The translations under genes were made by a program, and so were the position numbers. From the NCBI RefSeq assembly GCF_030811555.1, contig NZ_JAUSQZ010000001.1:434001-498000 (forward strand): 64,000 bases of DNA. Reading direction: 5' to 3'. How positions within the stretch are numbered: the stretch's first letter is position 1; each line of letters begins with the position of its first letter. The stretch comes from Kineosporia succinea (lineage in GTDB: Bacteria > Actinomycetota > Actinomycetes > Actinomycetales > Kineosporiaceae). The notes beneath the pieces are model-generated. The model did no database searches. It had not been told where the DNA came from and saw only the letters and a list, made by a program, of their open reading frames with translations. Below, one piece after another: positions 40,975 through 51,128 of the stretch.

Positions 40975-41274
40975 TCAATCGTCGTCGGTGTCGCTCCACA
41001 CCCGCAGACGGGCGGAGAGCACTTGCAGTTCGGGGCGGCCGGCCACCAGGCGCTCGCAGGACTCGAGCACCTCGCGGCACTGGCCGGACTCGGAAGACAC
41101 CAGGGCGACACCGATCTCGGCGCGCCGGTGCAGATTGGCGTCACCGGTCTCGGCCGCGTGCACCTCGAACTTACGGCGCAGCTCGGCCACCACCGGCTTG
41201 ATCACCGACCGCTTCTCCTTGAGCGAGTGGACGTCGCCCAGGAGCAGGTCCAGCGTCAGTGAACCGACGTACAC
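40975..41274 (-). CDS. DUF503 (YlxP-like) protein
   Basis: A 99-residue protein beginning MYVGSLTLDLLLGDVHSLKEKRSVIKP, the hallmark of DUF503. The family is encoded between infB and rbfA in many Gram-positive bacteria (ylxP in Bacillus) and is suspected to act in ribosome maturation. The start is GTG 41274. It lies 61 bp downstream of infB and 15 bp upstream of rbfA. Confidence 0.93.
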   Translation of the reverse strand: MYVGSLTLDLLLGDVHSLKEKRSVIKPVVAELRRKFEVHAAETGDANLHRRAEIGVALVSSESGQCREVLESCERLVAGRPELQVLSARLRVWSDTDDD

Positions 41275-41335
41275 GGCACCTCCCCCGCGGGGGCGGCCGG
41301 CGGGCCCGAAGGCGCGCCGACCGTCAGCGAGGTGT

Positions 41336-44300
41336 TCAGGCCCGCGCCTTCTCGCGCATCTCGAAGGTCTGAATGATGTCCTCGTTCCGGATGTCGTTGA
41401 ACGACCCCAGTCCGATACCGCACTCGTAACCCTCGCGAACCTCGGTCGCGTCGTCCTTGAACCGCTTGAGCGACTCGATCGTGAGGTTGTCGCCGATGAC
41501 CACGCCGTTGCGCAGCACGCGAGCCTTGCTGTTGCGCCGGATCTCGCCGGTGCGGACGATGCAACCCGCGATGTTGCCGAAGCGGCTGGAGCGGAAGATC
41601 TCGCGGATCTCCGCGGTGCCCAGCTCGGCCTCTTCGTACTCCGGCTTGAGGAGGCCCTTGAGGGACGCCTCGATCTCCTCGATCGCCTGGTAGATGACCG
41701 AGTAGTACCGGATGTCGACGCCCTCGCGGTCGGCGTACTCCGCGTTCTGGCCCTCGGACTTCACGTTGAAGCCGACGATGATCGCGTTCGACGCCACGGC
41801 GAGGTTGATGTTGTTCTTCGTGATGGCACCGACACCGCGGTCGATGATCCGGAGCTCGACCTCTTCGCCGACGTCGATCTGCAGCAGCGCGTCTTCCAGG
41901 GCCTCGACCGAACCCGCGCCGTCACCCTTGAGGATGAGGTTGAGGGTCTCGACCTTGCCCTGCTCGAGGGCCTTGGTGAAGTCCTCGAGGCTGATGCGCT
42001 TGCGGGACTTGGCCAGGGCCGCGTTCCGCTCGATCGCCTCACGCTTCTCGGCGATCTGACGGGCGGTGCGGTCGTCGGGCGCCACCAGGAAGGTGTCACC
42101 GGCGCCGGGAACGCTCGTCAGGCCGAGAACCATGACCGGACGGGACGGCGTGGCCACCTCGACCGACTCACCGTGCTCGTCGATCATGGCGCGGACGCGG
42201 CCGTGACCGGTGCCGGCCACGATCGAGTCACCGATGCGGAGCGAACCGGACTGCACCAGGACGGTGGCCACCGGACCGCGACCACGGTCGAGGTTGCCCT
42301 CGATCGCGACGCCGCGGGCGTCCTTCTCGGGGTTGGCACGCAGGTCGAGCGACGCGTCGGCGGTGAGCAGGACGGCCTCGAGCAGGCCGTCGATGTTCAG
42401 CCGCTGCTTCGCGGAGACCTCGACGAAGATCGTGTCACCGCCGTACTCCTCGGCGACCAGGTTGTACTCGGTCAGCTGCTGCCGGATCTTGTCCGGGTTC
42501 GCGCCTTCCTTGTCCACCTTGTTGATGGCCACGACGATCGGCACGTCGGCCGCCTGGGCGTGGTTCAGCGCCTCGATCGTCTGCGGCATCACGCCGTCGT
42601 CGGCCGCGACCACCAGTACCGCGAGGTCGGTGACCTTCGCACCACGGGCACGCATGGCGGTGAACGCCTCGTGACCCGGGGTGTCGATGAAGGTGATCGC
42701 GCGGTCTTCACCCTCGTGCGTGGTGTGGATCTGGTAGGCACCGATGTGCTGGGTGATGCCACCGGCCTCACCCGCCACCACGTCGGTCTGACGGATCGCG
42801 TCGAGCAGCTTCGTCTTACCGTGGTCGACGTGACCCATGACGGTCACGACCGGCGGACGCGCCTCGAGGAACTCCTCGTCGGCCTCCGCCTCGCCCTCGA
42901 TGTCGATCGAGAACTGACCGAGCAGCTCGCGGTCTTCGTCTTCCGGGGAGACGACCTGGATCTTGTAACCCAGTTCCTCACCGAGGACGTCGAACGTCTC
43001 CTCGTTCAGCGACTGCGTCGCCGTGGCCATCTCACCGAGGTGGAACAGCACGGTGACGAGGCTGGCCGGGTTCGCGTTGATCTTGTCGGCGAAATCGGTC
43101 AGCGAGGAACCGCGACGCAGGCGGACGATCGTGTTGCCGTCGCCGCGGGGAACCGTGACGCCACCGGGAGCCGGTGCCGCCATGCTCTCGAACTCTTGAC
43201 GCCGCTGACGCTTCGACTTGCGACCTCGGACCGGACGGCCACCGGCGCGACCGAACGCACCCTGCGTGCCACCACGGCCACCACGGCCGCCACCACCGGG
43301 ACGGCCGGCGAAACCGCCACCGCCACCACCGGGACCACCGGGGCCGCCACCGGGACGACCACCGAAGCCACCACGGCCTCCGCCGCCGCCACCACCGGGG
43401 CCACCACGACCGGGACCACCGGGACGGCCACCGCCGCCACCACCGGCACCGGGACGGCCGACGTTGGTACGACCGGGCATCATGCCCGGGTTCGGGCGGT
43501 TGGGCATGTTGCCCGGGCTGGGACGCGGGCCACCGGGGCGGGGTGCCGGACGGTCACCGGCGTCGCCGCCACGGGCCGCGGGAGCACCCTCGGGACGCGG
43601 GCCGCGCTGCGGGCGCGGCATGCCCTGGGCCGAGGCGAACGGGTTGTTGCCGGGACGCGGGGCGCCGCCGCCCTCGCCACCACCACGGCCACCCGGACGG
43701 GGCATGCCCTGGGAGGACGCGAACGGGTTGTTGCCCGGACGCGGGGAACCGCCACCGGGACCCGGACGGGGACCACGGTCGCCGCGGTCGCCACCACGCT
43801 CGGGACGCGGGCCCGGACGGGCGTCGCCACCCGGACGGGGACCACGGTCGCCACGCTCGGGACGCGGACCGGGACGGGCGTCGCCACCCGGACGGGGGCC
43901 CCGCTCGGGACGGTCGCCCGAGGGTTGCGGACGTTCGGTGCGCTCGGGAGCCGGCGCACCGGCCGCGGCGGCCGGACGCTCGGCCGGACCGGGACGGCCC
44001 GGGGTCGGGCGCGGGCCCGGCGTGGGACGCGGACCCGGCGTCGGGGCCGGACGCGACTCCGGACGAGCCGGGGCCGGCGGGGTGAACGGTGCCTCGGAGG
44101 CCGGTGCGGCCGGGCTCGGGGCGCTCGCGGCCGGGGCCTGGGGCGCCGGTGCGGGGCTCGGAGCACTCGGGGCCGAGGAGGCCGCCGGGGCGGACGGTGC
44201 TGCGGCGGCCGGGCGCGGAGCCGGGCGGGCCGGAGCGGGGGCCGGCGCCGGAGCGGGCCGGGCCGGTGAAGCCGGCGCGGACGCAGCCGCGGCCGGGGCG

Positions 44301-44497
44301 GGACGGGGGGCGGCCTTCTTGCGGCCACCGGCACCCTCGGCAGCGGGCATCGCCTCACGGAGGCGGCGCACCACGGGGGGCTCGACGGTGGACGACGCGG
44401 AACGGACGAACTCGCCCATGTCCTGCAGCTTGCTCAGTACGGTCTTGCTGTCGACTCCGAGCTCTTTCGCGAGCTCATAGACCCGGACCTTTGCCAC
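41336..44497 (-). CDS. infB: Translation initiation factor IF-2
   Basis: IF-2 is the GTPase that places initiator tRNA on the ribosome. The 1053-residue protein has an IF2_N domain at the extreme N-terminus ([20 protein letters not shown]). About 350 residues of Pro/Gly/Arg/Ala low complexity follow, with repeated [17 protein letters not shown] units and a Gly-rich stretch. After a second IF2_N domain (about 440-495) comes the G domain, with G1 GHVDHGKT near 551-558, G3 DTPGHEAF and G4 NKVDK. The C-terminal fMet-tRNA-binding domains ([15 protein letters not shown] region) complete it. The start is GTG 44497 with AGGAGAG upstream. The disordered region is typical of actinobacteria but near the long end. 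Confidence 0.97.
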   Translation of the reverse strand: MAKVRVYELAKELGVDSKTVLSKLQDMGEFVRSASSTVEPPVVRRLREAMPAAEGAGGRKKAAPRPAPAAAASAPASPARPAPAPAPAPARPAPRPAAAAPSAPAASSAPSAPSPAPAPQAPAASAPSPAAPASEAPFTPPAPARPESRPAPTPGPRPTPGPRPTPGRPGPAERPAAAAGAPAPERTERPQPSGDRPERGPRPGGDARPGPRPERGDRGPRPGGDARPGPRPERGGDRGDRGPRPGPGGGSPRPGNNPFASSQGMPRPGGRGGGEGGGAPRPGNNPFASAQGMPRPQRGPRPEGAPAARGGDAGDRPAPRPGGPRPSPGNMPNRPNPGMMPGRTNVGRPGAGGGGGGRPGGPGRGGPGGGGGGGRGGFGGRPGGGPGGPGGGGGGFAGRPGGGGRGGRGGTQGAFGRAGGRPVRGRKSKRQRRQEFESMAAPAPGGVTVPRGDGNTIVRLRRGSSLTDFADKINANPASLVTVLFHLGEMATATQSLNEETFDVLGEELGYKIQVVSPEDEDRELLGQFSIDIEGEAEADEEFLEARPPVVTVMGHVDHGKTKLLDAIRQTDVVAGEAGGITQHIGAYQIHTTHEGEDRAITFIDTPGHEAFTAMRARGAKVTDLAVLVVAADDGVMPQTIEALNHAQAADVPIVVAINKVDKEGANPDKIRQQLTEYNLVAEEYGGDTIFVEVSAKQRLNIDGLLEAVLLTADASLDLRANPEKDARGVAIEGNLDRGRGPVATVLVQSGSLRIGDSIVAGTGHGRVRAMIDEHGESVEVATPSRPVMVLGLTSVPGAGDTFLVAPDDRTARQIAEKREAIERNAALAKSRKRISLEDFTKALEQGKVETLNLILKGDGAGSVEALEDALLQIDVGEEVELRIIDRGVGAITKNNINLAVASNAIIVGFNVKSEGQNAEYADREGVDIRYYSVIYQAIEEIEASLKGLLKPEYEEAELGTAEIREIFRSSRFGNIAGCIVRTGEIRRNSKARVLRNGVVIGDNLTIESLKRFKDDATEVREGYECGIGLGSFNDIRNEDIIQTFEMREKARA

Positions 44498-44640
44498 ATC
44501 TCTCCTGTCTCGGCCCGAGCCAGGAGGAGGCTACGGACCGTCGTTACGTAAAAAGGGTGCTCATCGGAGCGCGCTCATCGGGTGCTCACAGCGCGTACTC
44601 CGCCTTCAGGGTGCTGCTGCTCATCGCGTTGGACCCGCCT

Positions 44641-44994
44641 TCATCTGGACACCTCTGGAACCTGCTGCTGCTTCTCTGTCAGGAACTCTCTGACCCGGGC
44701 CGTGTCGAGCGGCCCCCCGGTGTTCTGCAGACGCAGGGCCCGGGAAAACGCTCGACGACGTTCGGCAAGTTCGAGACAGCTCAGCGAGGGGTGCAGGGAC
44801 GCACCCCTGCCGTACAGCTTATGACCTGGATCGGGGACGACGCACCACTGAGCGTCAACCTCGGCCGCGACCACTCGCAACAGGCCGGACCGCTCGGCGC
44901 GTTCACGACATCCCACGCAGGTGCGGACCGGCCCCTGAAGGGCCGGAGACGAGCGTTCGGGATTCGTGGCCGCGTGACCGGCCCCGCCAAGCAT
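44641..44994 (-). CDS. ylxR: YlxR family (DUF448) nucleic-acid-binding protein
   Basis: YlxR proteins bind RNA/DNA and sit between nusA and infB. This one has [20 protein letters not shown] and [21 protein letters not shown], matching the GRGAxxx and C-x2-C pattern of DUF448. I place the start at ATG 44994 (117 residues). GTG 45048, inside the last codons of nusA, is an alternative that would add 18 residues; neither has a clear ribosome site. It is followed by a 143-bp gap before infB, which probably contains a promoter or leader for infB. Confidence 0.9.
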   Translation of the reverse strand: MLGGAGHAATNPERSSPALQGPVRTCVGCRERAERSGLLRVVAAEVDAQWCVVPDPGHKLYGRGASLHPSLSCLELAERRRAFSRALRLQNTGGPLDTARVREFLTEKQQQVPEVSR

Positions 44995-45040
44995 AGCCCC
45001 GGAAGCGGCGCGATTGTTCCCTGGGTGGCCCAAAGCTCGC

Positions 45041-46054
45041 TCAGACACTCCCCGGACCGGCTCCGGAAGCGCGCGAACCGCTCTCCGAAGGCGCCGTGTC
45101 GGACCGGATGTCGATGCGCCAGCCGGTGAGTTTCGCGGCGAGACGGGCGTTCTGCCCCTCCTTGCCGATGGCCAGCGAGAGCTGGTAGTCGGGCACCACG
45201 ACCCGGGCGGACCGCGCGTCCAGGTCGAGGACCTCGACCGACGACACCCGGGCCGGGGACAGCGCGCTGGCCACGAACGCCTGCGGGTCGTCGTCGTAGT
45301 CCACGATGTCGATCTTCTCGCCGCGCAGCTCGGTCATCACCGCGCGCACCCGCTGACCCATCGGGCCGATGCAGGCACCCTTGGCGTTGACGCCGGCCAC
45401 GGTCGCGCGCACGGCCACCTTGGAGCGGTGCCCGGCCTCGCGGGCCAGCGCCGCGATCTCCACGGTGCCGTCGGCGACCTCGGGCACCTCGAGCGCGAAC
45501 AGCAGGCGCACCAGGTTGGGGTGGGTGCGGGAGAGCGTGATCGACGGGCCCTTGAGGCCCTTGCGCACGCCCACCACGTAGCACCGCAGCCGCGCACCGT
45601 GGGCGTAGGTCTCGCCCGGCACCTGCTCGGCCGGCGGCAGCACGGCCTCGACCGTGCCGAGGTCGACGTGCACCATGCGCGGGTCGGCGCTCTGCTGCAC
45701 GATGCCGGAGATGATGTCGCCCTCACGGCCGCGGAACTCGCCGAGGACCTGCTCGTCCTCGGCGTCACGCAGGCGCTGCAGGATCGTCTGGCGCGCGGTG
45801 GTGGCGGCGATCCGGCCGAAACCCTCCGGGGTGTCGTCCCACTCGCGCTTGATCGCTCCGGTCTCGTCCAGCTCCCGCGCCCAGACGACGACGTGCCCGC
45901 TCTTGCGGTCGAGCTCCACCCGCGCCTGCGGCTGGGCCCCCTCGGTGCGGTGATAAGCCTGGAGCAGAGCCGTCTCGATGGTCTGCACCAGGGTGTTGAG
46001 CGGAATGTCCTTCTCGCGCTCGATCGCGCGCAGGGCCGCCAGGTCGATGTCCAT
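45041..46054 (-). CDS. nusA: Transcription termination/antitermination protein NusA
   Basis: NusA binds RNA polymerase and nascent RNA, modulating pausing and termination. The 337-residue protein has the N-terminal polymerase-binding domain ([18 protein letters not shown]), then an S1 domain ([11 protein letters not shown]). Two KH domains follow ([20 protein letters not shown] and [20 protein letters not shown]). This is the short actinobacterial form without the extra C-terminal repeats of E. coli NusA. The start is ATG 46054, 10 bp after the rimP stop, in the rimP-nusA-ylxR-infB operon. Confidence 0.96.
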   Translation of the reverse strand: MDIDLAALRAIEREKDIPLNTLVQTIETALLQAYHRTEGAQPQARVELDRKSGHVVVWARELDETGAIKREWDDTPEGFGRIAATTARQTILQRLRDAEDEQVLGEFRGREGDIISGIVQQSADPRMVHVDLGTVEAVLPPAEQVPGETYAHGARLRCYVVGVRKGLKGPSITLSRTHPNLVRLLFALEVPEVADGTVEIAALAREAGHRSKVAVRATVAGVNAKGACIGPMGQRVRAVMTELRGEKIDIVDYDDDPQAFVASALSPARVSSVEVLDLDARSARVVVPDYQLSLAIGKEGQNARLAAKLTGWRIDIRSDTAPSESGSRASGAGPGSV

Positions 46055-46064
46055 CCCTCAGCCC

Positions 46065-46604
46065 CTACTTCTCTTCGTCATCGTCATCGGCGGCGTCGCC
46101 CGCCTGGGCCTCGAGATCCGCGTAGTCGTCGGGGTGACCGAACTCGAGTTCGACCCGCCCGCCGGTGATCTCGGCCCAGGGCACCGTGCGCTCGTCGTCG
46201 AGCACAACACCCTCGTCGGTGACCTCGGTGAGCCGCCCGGTCTGCGGGGTCGCGCCCTCGGCGGCGAGCGTGCGCACCAGCCGGCGCCGCGCGCGCATCC
46301 AGTGGCGGCGCTCGGTCAGCGGGCGGTCGGCCCCCGGGGAGCTGACCTCGAGAACGTAGGGCGTACCGCCCATCACGTTGCCGGCGTCGAGCGCCTCGGA
46401 GATCGAACGGGAGACGGCGGAGACGGACTCGAGAGGCACGCCCCCGAACTCGGTCTCCGGCAGGTCCACGGTCACCCGCAGCACGCGGCGCTTGCCCGCG
46501 GGGGTGACGGTGACGCTCTCGACCACCAGGCCGGCGTCGGCCGCCAGGGGTTCTGCCAGGGCTCGCACGCCGTCGGCGGCTTGTTGCCCGGAGGACGCAC
46601 TCAT
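46065..46604 (-). CDS. rimP: Ribosome maturation factor RimP
   Basis: RimP helps assemble the 30S subunit and is the first gene of the nusA-infB operon. The 179-residue protein has the pattern LVVESVTVTPAGKRRVLRVTVD, the central YVLEVSSPGADRPLTERRHW (diagnostic EVSSPGxDRPL) and a C-terminal SH3-like domain. An acidic tail ends DDDDEEK. The start is ATG 46604 (MSASSGQQ) with GAGGAGG five bases upstream. It is divergent from a DUF4439 lipoprotein gene across 152 bp that must hold both promoters. Confidence 0.96.
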   Translation of the reverse strand: MSASSGQQAADGVRALAEPLAADAGLVVESVTVTPAGKRRVLRVTVDLPETEFGGVPLESVSAVSRSISEALDAGNVMGGTPYVLEVSSPGADRPLTERRHWMRARRRLVRTLAAEGATPQTGRLTEVTDEGVVLDDERTVPWAEITGGRVELEFGHPDDYADLEAQAGDAADDDDEEK

Positions 46605-46756
46605 GCCGACCTCCTCGATATTGGATTGAAGACCATGGTGACGCACCCGGCCGGGCGCGCCAGCGGACAAACATACCGTCACTCGCGACCTGTGCCCGAC
46701 TTGTCAAGATCTGCCGGAACCCACGGTTCACTTCCGTCTCGTGAAATGATCCCCCG

Positions 46757-47914
46757 GTGCTGAGCTCCAAGTCCGGGACGTCCCTGGTCCGACCCCGTCG
46801 CCGGGCCTTCCTCGCCCTCGGCACCCTCTCCCTCGCCGGCGGTGCGACGACCGTGCTGACCGGCTGTTCCTCCTCCGGCAGCAACGGTTCCGCGCTCACC
46901 CCGGCCGCTTCCACGCAGCTCGAGGAGGCCGCCGTGAACCGGGCCGTGGAGCTGGTGCGGGCCGTGCACACCGGCGCCTCCGCCCTGGCCTCGGGCACCG
47001 TGCCGGGCGGGGCCGCGGCCCGGCTGTCGGGTGCGGTGGCGAAGCTGCTCCCCGCTCTGCTGAAGGTGCACGCGACCCAGCTGAGCGCGCTCGGGGCACC
47101 CGTGAGCACCAGCCCGGCCACGCCGTCCACCAGCTCCGAAAGCCCCACCCCGAGCACGGAGGACGCCGATGCCGTCACCTCCCCCGCGACCCTGGTCACC
47201 GCCGAGTGGGAGGCCGCCCGCACCCTGCTGCGCGACGCCGCCGGCCTCAGCCCGGAATTCGCCCGGTTGCTCTACCGCACCGCCGCGTCCTGCGCCGCGG
47301 CCGCCGATCTGCTGAACAGCGCCCTGAAGGGCAAGTCACTGGGCGCCCTGAAACCCGCCGAAAGCACTGAAGCCGCCGGGAGCGCCGAAGCCGCCGAAAG
47401 CACCGAACCGGCCGCACCGGCCACGGCCCCGCCGACCACCACCACCGGGCCGACGCCGTCGGCGACCGGGACGGCCACGCCGACCACCACGTCCTCAAGC
47501 AGTGCCGCCCTGACCCTCGTGCCCGCCGAGACCACCGCACTCAACCGCCTGCTGGCCGGCGAGCACGCCGCCTACTACGCGTACCCCCTGGTCATCGCCC
47601 ACATCGACGGACCCCGCGAGGAGGTCGCGACCACCGTCTGGCAGACCCACCGGCAGCAGCGCGACGAGCTGGAGCGGATGCTGCTGACGGCCGGGGCCGA
47701 CCCGGTCGAGGCGAACGCGGCCTACGAGGTCGAGACCCCGACGACCAAGGGACAGGCCGCCACGCTGGCCACGACCGTCGAGGAACGCCTGGCCGGGCTG
47801 GCGGCCGATGCGGTGGCCGCGGCCACCCACACCGAGGTCCAGTCGCTCGCGGCGGACCTCCTCGTCGGCAGCGTGCGCCGTCAGGCGGCCTGGAGCGGCG
47901 AACCCGTCGCCTGA
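46757..47914 (+). CDS. Lipoprotein with DUF4439 ferritin-like domain
   Basis: The N-terminus RPRRRAFLALGTLSLAGG and lipobox VLTGC (Cys37) form a twin-arginine-like lipoprotein signal, so the protein is probably exported and lipid-anchored. A first helical domain (45-125) is followed by low-complexity Ser/Thr/Pro. A second such linker occurs around 200-250. The C-terminal ferritin-like DUF4439 domain has ETTALNRLLAGEHAAYYAYP and conserved helix residues. DUF4439 function is unknown; its Glu/His residues resemble a diiron site. The start is GTG 46757 with no ribosome site, so it may be leaderless. Its location next to rimP is common in actinobacteria. Confidence 0.85.
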   Translation: MLSSKSGTSLVRPRRRAFLALGTLSLAGGATTVLTGCSSSGSNGSALTPAASTQLEEAAVNRAVELVRAVHTGASALASGTVPGGAAARLSGAVAKLLPALLKVHATQLSALGAPVSTSPATPSTSSESPTPSTEDADAVTSPATLVTAEWEAARTLLRDAAGLSPEFARLLYRTAASCAAAADLLNSALKGKSLGALKPAESTEAAGSAEAAESTEPAAPATAPPTTTTGPTPSATGTATPTTTSSSSAALTLVPAETTALNRLLAGEHAAYYAYPLVIAHIDGPREEVATTVWQTHRQQRDELERMLLTAGADPVEANAAYEVETPTTKGQAATLATTVEERLAGLAADAVAAATHTEVQSLAADLLVGSVRRQAAWSGEPVA

Positions 47915-47945
47915 GACACGTTGCCCGCCCGGGCGAACCGGGCGA

Positions 47946-48662
47946 TCAGGCCCAGCCGTCCACCAGGTCGAGCACGTCGAGCAACCGGTGGGCCGTGCCG
48001 TCGGGCGTGACCTCGACCGGAACCTGCTGGTCGAGCGGGATGTCACTGTGCGGGACGTGCACCGCGCGCATGCCGACCCGCTGGGAGCCGTGCACGTCTT
48101 CGTAGACGCGGTCACCGACGTACACGCAGGCCGAGGGGTCGGTGGCCCCGACCGCACTCAGCGCCGCCCCGAACGCCTCGGGATGTGGCTTGACCCAAGG
48201 GATCTCGGACGAGTACACGTCACCGTCGATGAGGTGCAGGATGCCGTCACGCTCGAACAGACCCCGGTGGTAGTCACGCGTCCAGATGGTGTTCGACAGC
48301 ACGCCCACCCGGATACCGCGCTCACGCAGCCCCTCGAAGACGACCGGCACGTCCGGGTCGAGGCAGGTGTGCGGTTCCCAGAACTCCTCGTAGGCCACCC
48401 GCGCGGCGTCGTGCCCGGGGTGGTCACTGTGCACACCGACCGCCTCGAACAACTCGGACAGCCGGGCACTGGCCCCGGTCTCCTTCAGCCGGCCCCAGGC
48501 CGCGCGCTCGGCCTCGAACATCCGGGCCGCCAGCTCGGCCCCGGCGTCCGGGTCGTCACCGGAGTAGACCTGGGCGAACACCTGCCACTGCTTCACCAGG
48601 TCGATGGGGTGCCAGGGCGTCAGCGTGCCGCCCCAGTCGAAGATGACGGCCTCGATCGGCAA
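47946..48662 (-). CDS. HAD-superfamily hydrolase with altered motif I
   Basis: This 238-residue protein has HAD motif I as VIFDWGGTLTP, motif II VGVLSNT, motif III the Lys in WVKPHPEAF and motif IV VYVGDRVYED. In motif I the second Asp of the usual D-x-D is Gly (DWGGT). This is seen in a subgroup of HAD proteins with uncertain or reduced phosphatase activity. The start is TTG 48662, chosen because AGGAG lies seven bases upstream and the frame matches. It begins within 6 bp of the preceding gene's stop, so the two are cotranscribed. Substrate unknown. Confidence 0.87.
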   Translation of the reverse strand: MPIEAVIFDWGGTLTPWHPIDLVKQWQVFAQVYSGDDPDAGAELAARMFEAERAAWGRLKETGASARLSELFEAVGVHSDHPGHDAARVAYEEFWEPHTCLDPDVPVVFEGLRERGIRVGVLSNTIWTRDYHRGLFERDGILHLIDGDVYSSEIPWVKPHPEAFGAALSAVGATDPSACVYVGDRVYEDVHGSQRVGMRAVHVPHSDIPLDQQVPVEVTPDGTAHRLLDVLDLVDGWA

Positions 48663-48666
48663 GCTT

Positions 48667-49083
48667 CTACTCCTCCGGGCCGAGCGCGGCCAGAACCGCG
48701 AGAACCGCCCGGGCGTAGGCCGATTCCGCGTCGGGGTCGACCTCCCGGTGCACCTCGCCGCCCGCGCCCGAGAGCGTGACCGAGAACCCCCCGGTCACGC
48801 TCTCGAACGCCACGAACCGGTCACCGAGCAGCTCCCGCAACTGGGACTCGCGGGGCATCCACACCACCTGTCGCTGCTCGAGCGAGTCGAGCGCCCACTC
48901 GGTGGTGCCGTTGAAACCGATGACCTGCCCGGTGGGGGTGTCGTGGATCTCCACCACCATGTGACTGACCACGAAGACCTCCTCGTCCATGCCCTTGCCG
49001 GGCAGGACGAAGCGGTCTCCGGGCAGGGGGTTCCAGGCCAGACCGGCCTCCCGCAGTTGCTGAGCCAGACCGAGATCGAGCAC
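48667..49083 (-). CDS. Conserved actinobacterial protein of unknown function
   Basis: A 138-residue soluble protein with VIGFNGTTEWALDSLEQRQVVWMPRESQLRELLG, a region conserved in small proteins next to proS in many actinobacteria, sometimes labelled CpaE-like. It has no membrane segment. The start is GTG 49083 with GTGGGG upstream. It lies 15 bp after proS and 4 bp before the HAD gene, so the three form one operon. I assign no function. Confidence 0.8.
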   Translation of the reverse strand: MLDLGLAQQLREAGLAWNPLPGDRFVLPGKGMDEEVFVVSHMVVEIHDTPTGQVIGFNGTTEWALDSLEQRQVVWMPRESQLRELLGDRFVAFESVTGGFSVTLSGAGGEVHREVDPDAESAYARAVLAVLAALGPEE

Positions 49084-49098
49084 GGAACCCCACCGCCC

Positions 49099-50880
49099 TT
49101 ACGAGTTGATCGACGCCACCACGTGTTTCACCGCTTCGCCCACCGGGACGGTCTGCTTGTCGCCCGACTTACGGTCGATGAACTCGATGACACCCTCGTC
49201 GAGATTCTTACCCACGACCAGGAGGGAGGGCACGCCGATCAGGTCGGCGTCCTTGAACTTGACCCCGGGCGAGACCTTGCCGCGGTCGTCGAACAGCACC
49301 CGCACGCCGGCCGCCTCGAGCTCGAGCGCCAGCTTCTCGGCCGCCTCGAACACCGACGCGTCTTTCGGCTGCTTGCCCTGGGCGATCAGGTGCACGTCGG
49401 CCGGGGCGACCTCACGGGGCCAGCACAGGCCCTTGTCGTCCCACGACGCCTCGGCGATCGCGGCCAGGGCGCGCGTGACGCCGATGCCGTAGGAGCCCAT
49501 CGTGACGGTGACCAGCTTGCCGTTCTGGTCGAGCACCTTCAGGTCGAGCGCCTCGGCGTACTTGCGGCCGAGCTGGAAGATGTGACCGATCTCGAGACCC
49601 CGCGCCAGGGTGAGCTTTCCGTCGCCCCCCTCGGCGGCACAGACCGGGCAGGCGTCGCCCTCGACCACGTTGGCGGCCTCGATCGTGCCGTCGGCGGTGA
49701 AGTCGCGGCCGGCCACCAGGTCGAACACGTGCTTGCCGGGCTCGTTGGCGCCGGTGATCCAGGCCGAGCCCTCGACCACGCGGGGGTCGAGCAGGAACCG
49801 GATCTTGGTCTCCGACTCCGTGCCCAGCACCTGCGGGCCGATGTAGCCCTTGACCAGACCGGGGTGCCGGGCGAAGTCGGCCGCCTCGAAGGGCTCGATC
49901 TCGGCCGGGGCGACGGCCGCCTCGAGCCGCTTGGTGTCGACCTCGCGGTCGCCGGGCACACCGATGACCAGGGGCTCGCGCTCGCCCGTGGGGTGTACCA
50001 GGGTCACGACGACGTTCTTGAGGGTGTCGGCCGCGGTGAAGTTCCGGTCGGGGAACATCACGTTGGCCGCGGCCACGAGCGAGTCGATCGTGGGGGTGTC
50101 GGGGGTGTCTTCGACATGGGACGCGGGAAGCCCCTCGAGCGCTGTCCGCGCGGGCCGGGGGGTCACCACGGCCTCGGAGTTCGCCGCGTAGTGGCCCGTG
50201 GTGCAGCGGACGAACGTGTCCTCACCGATCTCGGTGGGGTGCAGGAACTCCTCGCTGCGGCTGCCGCCCATGGCGCCCGACGTGGCCGACACGATCTCGA
50301 AGTCCAGACCCAGACGGCCGAACGTCTTGATGTAGGCGTCGCGGTGACGCTCGTAGCTGGTGGCCAGCCCGGCGTCGTCGATGTCGAACGAGTAGCTGTC
50401 TTTCATCACGAACTCGCGGCCGCGCAGCAGGCCACCGCGGGCCCGCGCCTCGTCGCGGTACTTCGTCTGGATCTGGTAGAGCGAGACCGGCAGGTCCTTG
50501 TACGACGAGTACTGGTCTTTCACCAGGAGCGTGAACATCTCCTCGTGCGTGGGGCCGAGCAGGAAGTCGTTGCCGCGCCGGTCTTTCAGGCGGAACAGGT
50601 TGTCGCCGTACTCGGTCCAGCGGTTGGTGGCCTCGTAGGGCTCACGGGGCAGCAGCGCCGGGAAGTGCACCTCCTGGAAGCCCGCCGCGTCCATCTCCTC
50701 GCGCACGATGCGCTCGACGTTGCGGTAGACGCGGTAGCCCAGGGGCAACCACGAGTAGATGCCGGGGGCGGCGCGGCGCACGTAGCCGGCGCGCACCAGC
50801 AGGCGGTGCCCCGGAACCTCGGCGTCCGCCGGGTCCTCGCGAAGCGTTCGCAGGAACAACGACGACATCCGGAGCAGCAC
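49099..50880 (-). CDS. proS: Prolyl-tRNA synthetase
   Basis: ProRS charges tRNA-Pro. The 593-residue protein has class II motifs ([44 protein letters not shown]) and the bacterial-type editing (INS) domain in the middle, with its [13 protein letters not shown] segment. The C-terminal anticodon-binding domain is present. I choose GTG 50880 ([13 protein letters not shown]) because AGGAGG lies nine bases before it; ATG 50889 has that motif directly abutting and ATG 50868 is far from it. The product matches actinobacterial ProRS from residue 5 on. Confidence 0.95.
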   Translation of the reverse strand: MLLRMSSLFLRTLREDPADAEVPGHRLLVRAGYVRRAAPGIYSWLPLGYRVYRNVERIVREEMDAAGFQEVHFPALLPREPYEATNRWTEYGDNLFRLKDRRGNDFLLGPTHEEMFTLLVKDQYSSYKDLPVSLYQIQTKYRDEARARGGLLRGREFVMKDSYSFDIDDAGLATSYERHRDAYIKTFGRLGLDFEIVSATSGAMGGSRSEEFLHPTEIGEDTFVRCTTGHYAANSEAVVTPRPARTALEGLPASHVEDTPDTPTIDSLVAAANVMFPDRNFTAADTLKNVVVTLVHPTGEREPLVIGVPGDREVDTKRLEAAVAPAEIEPFEAADFARHPGLVKGYIGPQVLGTESETKIRFLLDPRVVEGSAWITGANEPGKHVFDLVAGRDFTADGTIEAANVVEGDACPVCAAEGGDGKLTLARGLEIGHIFQLGRKYAEALDLKVLDQNGKLVTVTMGSYGIGVTRALAAIAEASWDDKGLCWPREVAPADVHLIAQGKQPKDASVFEAAEKLALELEAAGVRVLFDDRGKVSPGVKFKDADLIGVPSLLVVGKNLDEGVIEFIDRKSGDKQTVPVGEAVKHVVASINS

Positions 50881-51067
50881 GTGACTCATCCTCCTGGGGG
50901 TTAAACAGACAGCTGGTAAGCCTAGTCCTGTTCCGCCAGTGGTTTCAGCGGGGCGCTCAGCGACCCCGGCGACCCGTCCGGTCACGCGCACGGTCGGCGT
51001 CCTCCGGGCGGGGCTGCTCGCGCCGCGCCCGGAGGTGGCCGCCGAGGCCGTTCGTCACGAGCCGGCC

Positions 51068-51115
51068 GTGAGCCCGGCCGTGAGCCCGGCCGTGAGCCCG
51101 GCCGTGAGCCCGGCC
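51068..51115. repeat. Four perfect 12-bp tandem repeats between proS and rseP
   Basis: GTGAGCCCGGCC occurs four times without change and is flanked by partial copies. It lies in the 248 bp between the rseP stop and the proS start. The unit is a multiple of three, but no coding gene contains it. Confidence 0.95.
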
Positions 51116-51128
51116 GTGACGGCAGCCG

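Noticed and set aside
40814-44269. An 1151-codon open frame antisense to infB, Thr/Arg-rich at its end
   Set aside because: Shadow of the IF-2 repeat region; no ribosome site or homology.
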